A DNA stretch of 64,000 bases from RPQJ01 sp963793675. GTDB lineage: Bacteria; Pseudomonadota; Gammaproteobacteria; Steroidobacterales; Steroidobacteraceae. Positions 62,688 through 64,000 of this stretch are shown here, piece by piece (position 1 is the stretch's first letter; each line of letters begins with the position of its first letter). The stretch is from assembly GCA_963793675.1 (NCBI GenBank), contig CAWCBA010000005.1, forward strand, positions 1 to 64,000, read 5' to 3'. A program made the translations under genes and the position numbers. The notes beneath the pieces were generated by a model that had not been told where the DNA came from, searched no databases, and saw only the letters and a program-made list of their open reading frames with translations.

Positions 62688-63491
62688 TCAGTTGGCCGCG
62701 AGCCAGTCGAACAGGGTCCGGGCGAAACGCACTTTCTGTTCCTTGCCGGCGACGACGTGCGCCACGTCGTCCCACAGGATGCCCCTGGCGCCGCGAATCC
62801 CTTGTTCGATCGGCAGCGTGTTGCGCGGCGACGTCACGACGTCCTTGCCGGCATGGATGATCAGCGAGGGACAGCCGATCTCGCGCAGCCGGTCTTTCGA
62901 GTCGAATGCGACGCACGCGTCGATCAGCCGCGAATGCGCGGCGTAACGGCCGTTCAGCTCCTTCCAGCCGCCGGACGGCCCGAGCAGGCGATCCTTGTGC
63001 GCGTTGTAGTACTCGGCGTCGAAGGAGAGCAGCGTGACCGCCTGCTGGAACGGCAGGAACCCGAGGTCACGATGGATCCAGCGGAACATCTCGAGCTGGT
63101 CGCGCAGGAAGTCGTCCACCTCGCACCAGGCGCCCATGTTGAGCATGCTGCGGGCGAGGTCCGGACGCCGGATAGCGATCTCCTGGCAGACGCAGGCGCC
63201 CATGCCGACGAGGCCCATCAGGTGCACTCTGCGCAGGCCAAGGTGGTCGAGCAGGCCGATCGCGTCGTTGGCATGCAGTTCCATCGTGGAGGGCACGCCG
63301 AGGTCGTCGCCCGACTCGCGGATGCCGCGGTAATCGAACAGGATCACCTGGTAGCGCTCGGTGAGCCCGCGCGCCAGGTGATGGTGATTGTCGTGGCAGA
63401 AAGTGCCCCAGCCGCCCATGCACAGCACCGGGTCGCCTTCACCCAGCACTTCGTAATACATGTCGTGTCCGTTGATACGGGCAATGGGCAT
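62688..63491 (-). CDS. Alpha/beta hydrolase-fold protein with an atypical nucleophile elbow
   Basis: The 267-residue protein has the alpha/beta hydrolase core: CMGGWGTFCHDN (oxyanion strand), VILFDYRGIRESG, the late acid HAGKDVVTS and the His in DDVAHVVAGKE. The nucleophile elbow, usually GxSxG, reads GLVGMGAC (residues 93-100), with no Ser, Cys or Asp at the nucleophile position (Gly96). It may be non-hydrolytic or use another mechanism. It lies 7 bp upstream of the symporter gene, so co-transcription is likely. Confidence 0.82.
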   Translation of the reverse strand: MPIARINGHDMYYEVLGEGDPVLCMGGWGTFCHDNHHHLARGLTERYQVILFDYRGIRESGDDLGVPSTMELHANDAIGLLDHLGLRRVHLMGLVGMGACVCQEIAIRRPDLARSMLNMGAWCEVDDFLRDQLEMFRWIHRDLGFLPFQQAVTLLSFDAEYYNAHKDRLLGPSGGWKELNGRYAAHSRLIDACVAFDSKDRLREIGCPSLIIHAGKDVVTSPRNTLPIEQGIRGARGILWDDVAHVVAGKEQKVRFARTLFDWLAAN

Positions 63492-63604
63492 TTCGCGTCA
63501 CTCTGGCGGGGACGGCCCGGAATGGGGCTGGCCTGGATCATTCCATAGCGCTCGGGGACTGGTAAAGTGGCGTACTTCTTCTCGACCTGCCCCGGGGGAC
63601 CTCG

Positions 63605-64000
63605 GTGACTCACGCTGCCATCACGGGCTGGGGCAAGTGCCTGCCGCCCAATGTCCTGACCAACGCCGACCTGGCGACCTTCCTCGACACCAACGACGAG
63701 TGGATCACGTCGCGCACGGGCATCAAGGAGCGGCGCATTTCGCACGTGTCGCTCGAAGAGATGGCATACGTCAGTTCCATGCGGGCGCTGGCAGCAGCGG
63801 GCCTCGATCCGGCCGACGTCGAACTGATCGTCATCGGCACCTGCAGCTTCGACGACCAGGTGCCGAACCAGGCTTCTGGCCTGCAGGTGCGGCTGGGCGC
63901 GAAACGCGCCGCCGCGTACGACGTGAACACCGCATGCACCAGTTTCCTGTACGCGCTCAGCACCGCCAATGCATTGATCCGCACGGGCGTCGTCAAGAAC
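63605..64000 (+). CDS. KAS III-like 3-oxoacyl-ACP synthase, truncated by the window end
   Basis: The first 132 codons, from GTG 63605, read VTHAAITGWGKCLPPNVLTN, DTNDEWITSRTGIKERRI and DVNTACTSFLYAL, with the catalytic Cys in TAC. This is the FabH/thiolase-like fold. It condenses acyl-CoA with malonyl-ACP or a relative. FabH, a PqsD-like enzyme or an OleA relative cannot be told apart without the C-terminal His/Asn. GGGGGA precedes the start. It is divergent from the hydrolase gene. Confidence 0.85.
   Translation, partial: MTHAAITGWGKCLPPNVLTNADLATFLDTNDEWITSRTGIKERRISHVSLEEMAYVSSMRALAAAGLDPADVELIVIGTCSFDDQVPNQASGLQVRLGAKRAAAYDVNTACTSFLYALSTANALIRTGVVKN

Overview
The window is GC-rich, densely packed bacterial DNA, most likely from a gammaproteobacterium of the Xanthomonadales/Lysobacterales-Steroidobacterales neighbourhood. 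The pointers are a fused aspartokinase-diaminopimelate decarboxylase (lysAC), a TrpR-like YerC gene heading a complete his operon, a tonB-exbB-exbD1-exbD2 cluster, the thrS-infC-rpmI-rplT-pheST-ihfA-merR order, and a SAM-I riboswitch in front of metX-metB. No rRNA, plasmid or phage genes are present. Taxonomy is inferred from gene content only.

Layout. 0-1.2 kb: an IS3-family insertion sequence. 1.3-4.6 kb: a secreted VWA-PASTA-GlyGly-CTERM protein, tRNA-Asn and an aspartate aminotransferase. 4.6-14.3 kb: uvrB, tRNA-Val, the translation block thrS to pheT, ihfA, a MerR-type gene and tRNA-Pro. 14.4-20.1 kb: an OmpR/EnvZ-type two-component pair, a small periplasmic protein, a DUF697-like protein, a histidine phosphatase, a SAM hydrolase and a small PA3496-like protein. 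20.3-26.4 kb: lysAC, asd, a MazG-like gene, a probable halohydrin dehalogenase and an MFS transporter. 26.4-33.8 kb: the his operon on the minus strand. 33.8-36.7 kb: a 274-bp inverted repeat, the SAM riboswitch, metX and metB. 36.8-43 kb: a candidate small RNA and the ilvC-leuA-leuC-leuD-leuB operon behind a classical attenuator. 43-47.7 kb: pepA, a transporter and ilvD. 48-53.4 kb: the Ton energising complex with two convergent paralogous TPR proteins. 53.4-61.1 kb: a catabolic island (CoA-transferase, HMG-CoA-lyase-like enzyme, ATP-dependent hydantoinase/oxoprolinase subunits, two isochorismatase-fold hydrolases) around an AT-rich divergent promoter. 61.4-64 kb: a dicarboxylate-type symporter, an odd alpha/beta hydrolase and the start of a KAS III-like gene.

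Most of the window is core metabolism: His, Met, Lys/DAP, and Ile/Val/Leu biosynthesis, each with its own visible control device (a palindromic operator, a riboswitch and an attenuator; none is seen for Lys). The least explained parts are the island at 53-61 kb and a family of intergenic hairpins at 44.6, 51.9 and 61.1-61.4 kb. These hairpins share one constant ~20-nt core held at the tip of stems whose sequences are unrelated.

Many genes that should be intact are interrupted by single-base insertions or deletions: the IS transposase, VWA protein, aspC, uvrB 5' end, pheT, sensor kinase, SAM hydrolase, lysAC, hisD and the HMGL-like gene. The reading frame resumes immediately with perfect family motifs, and the most heavily hit gene (lysAC) is one a cell rarely loses. 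I therefore read most of them as assembly errors, not decay. Multiply broken genes are typed as pseudogene only 'as read'.
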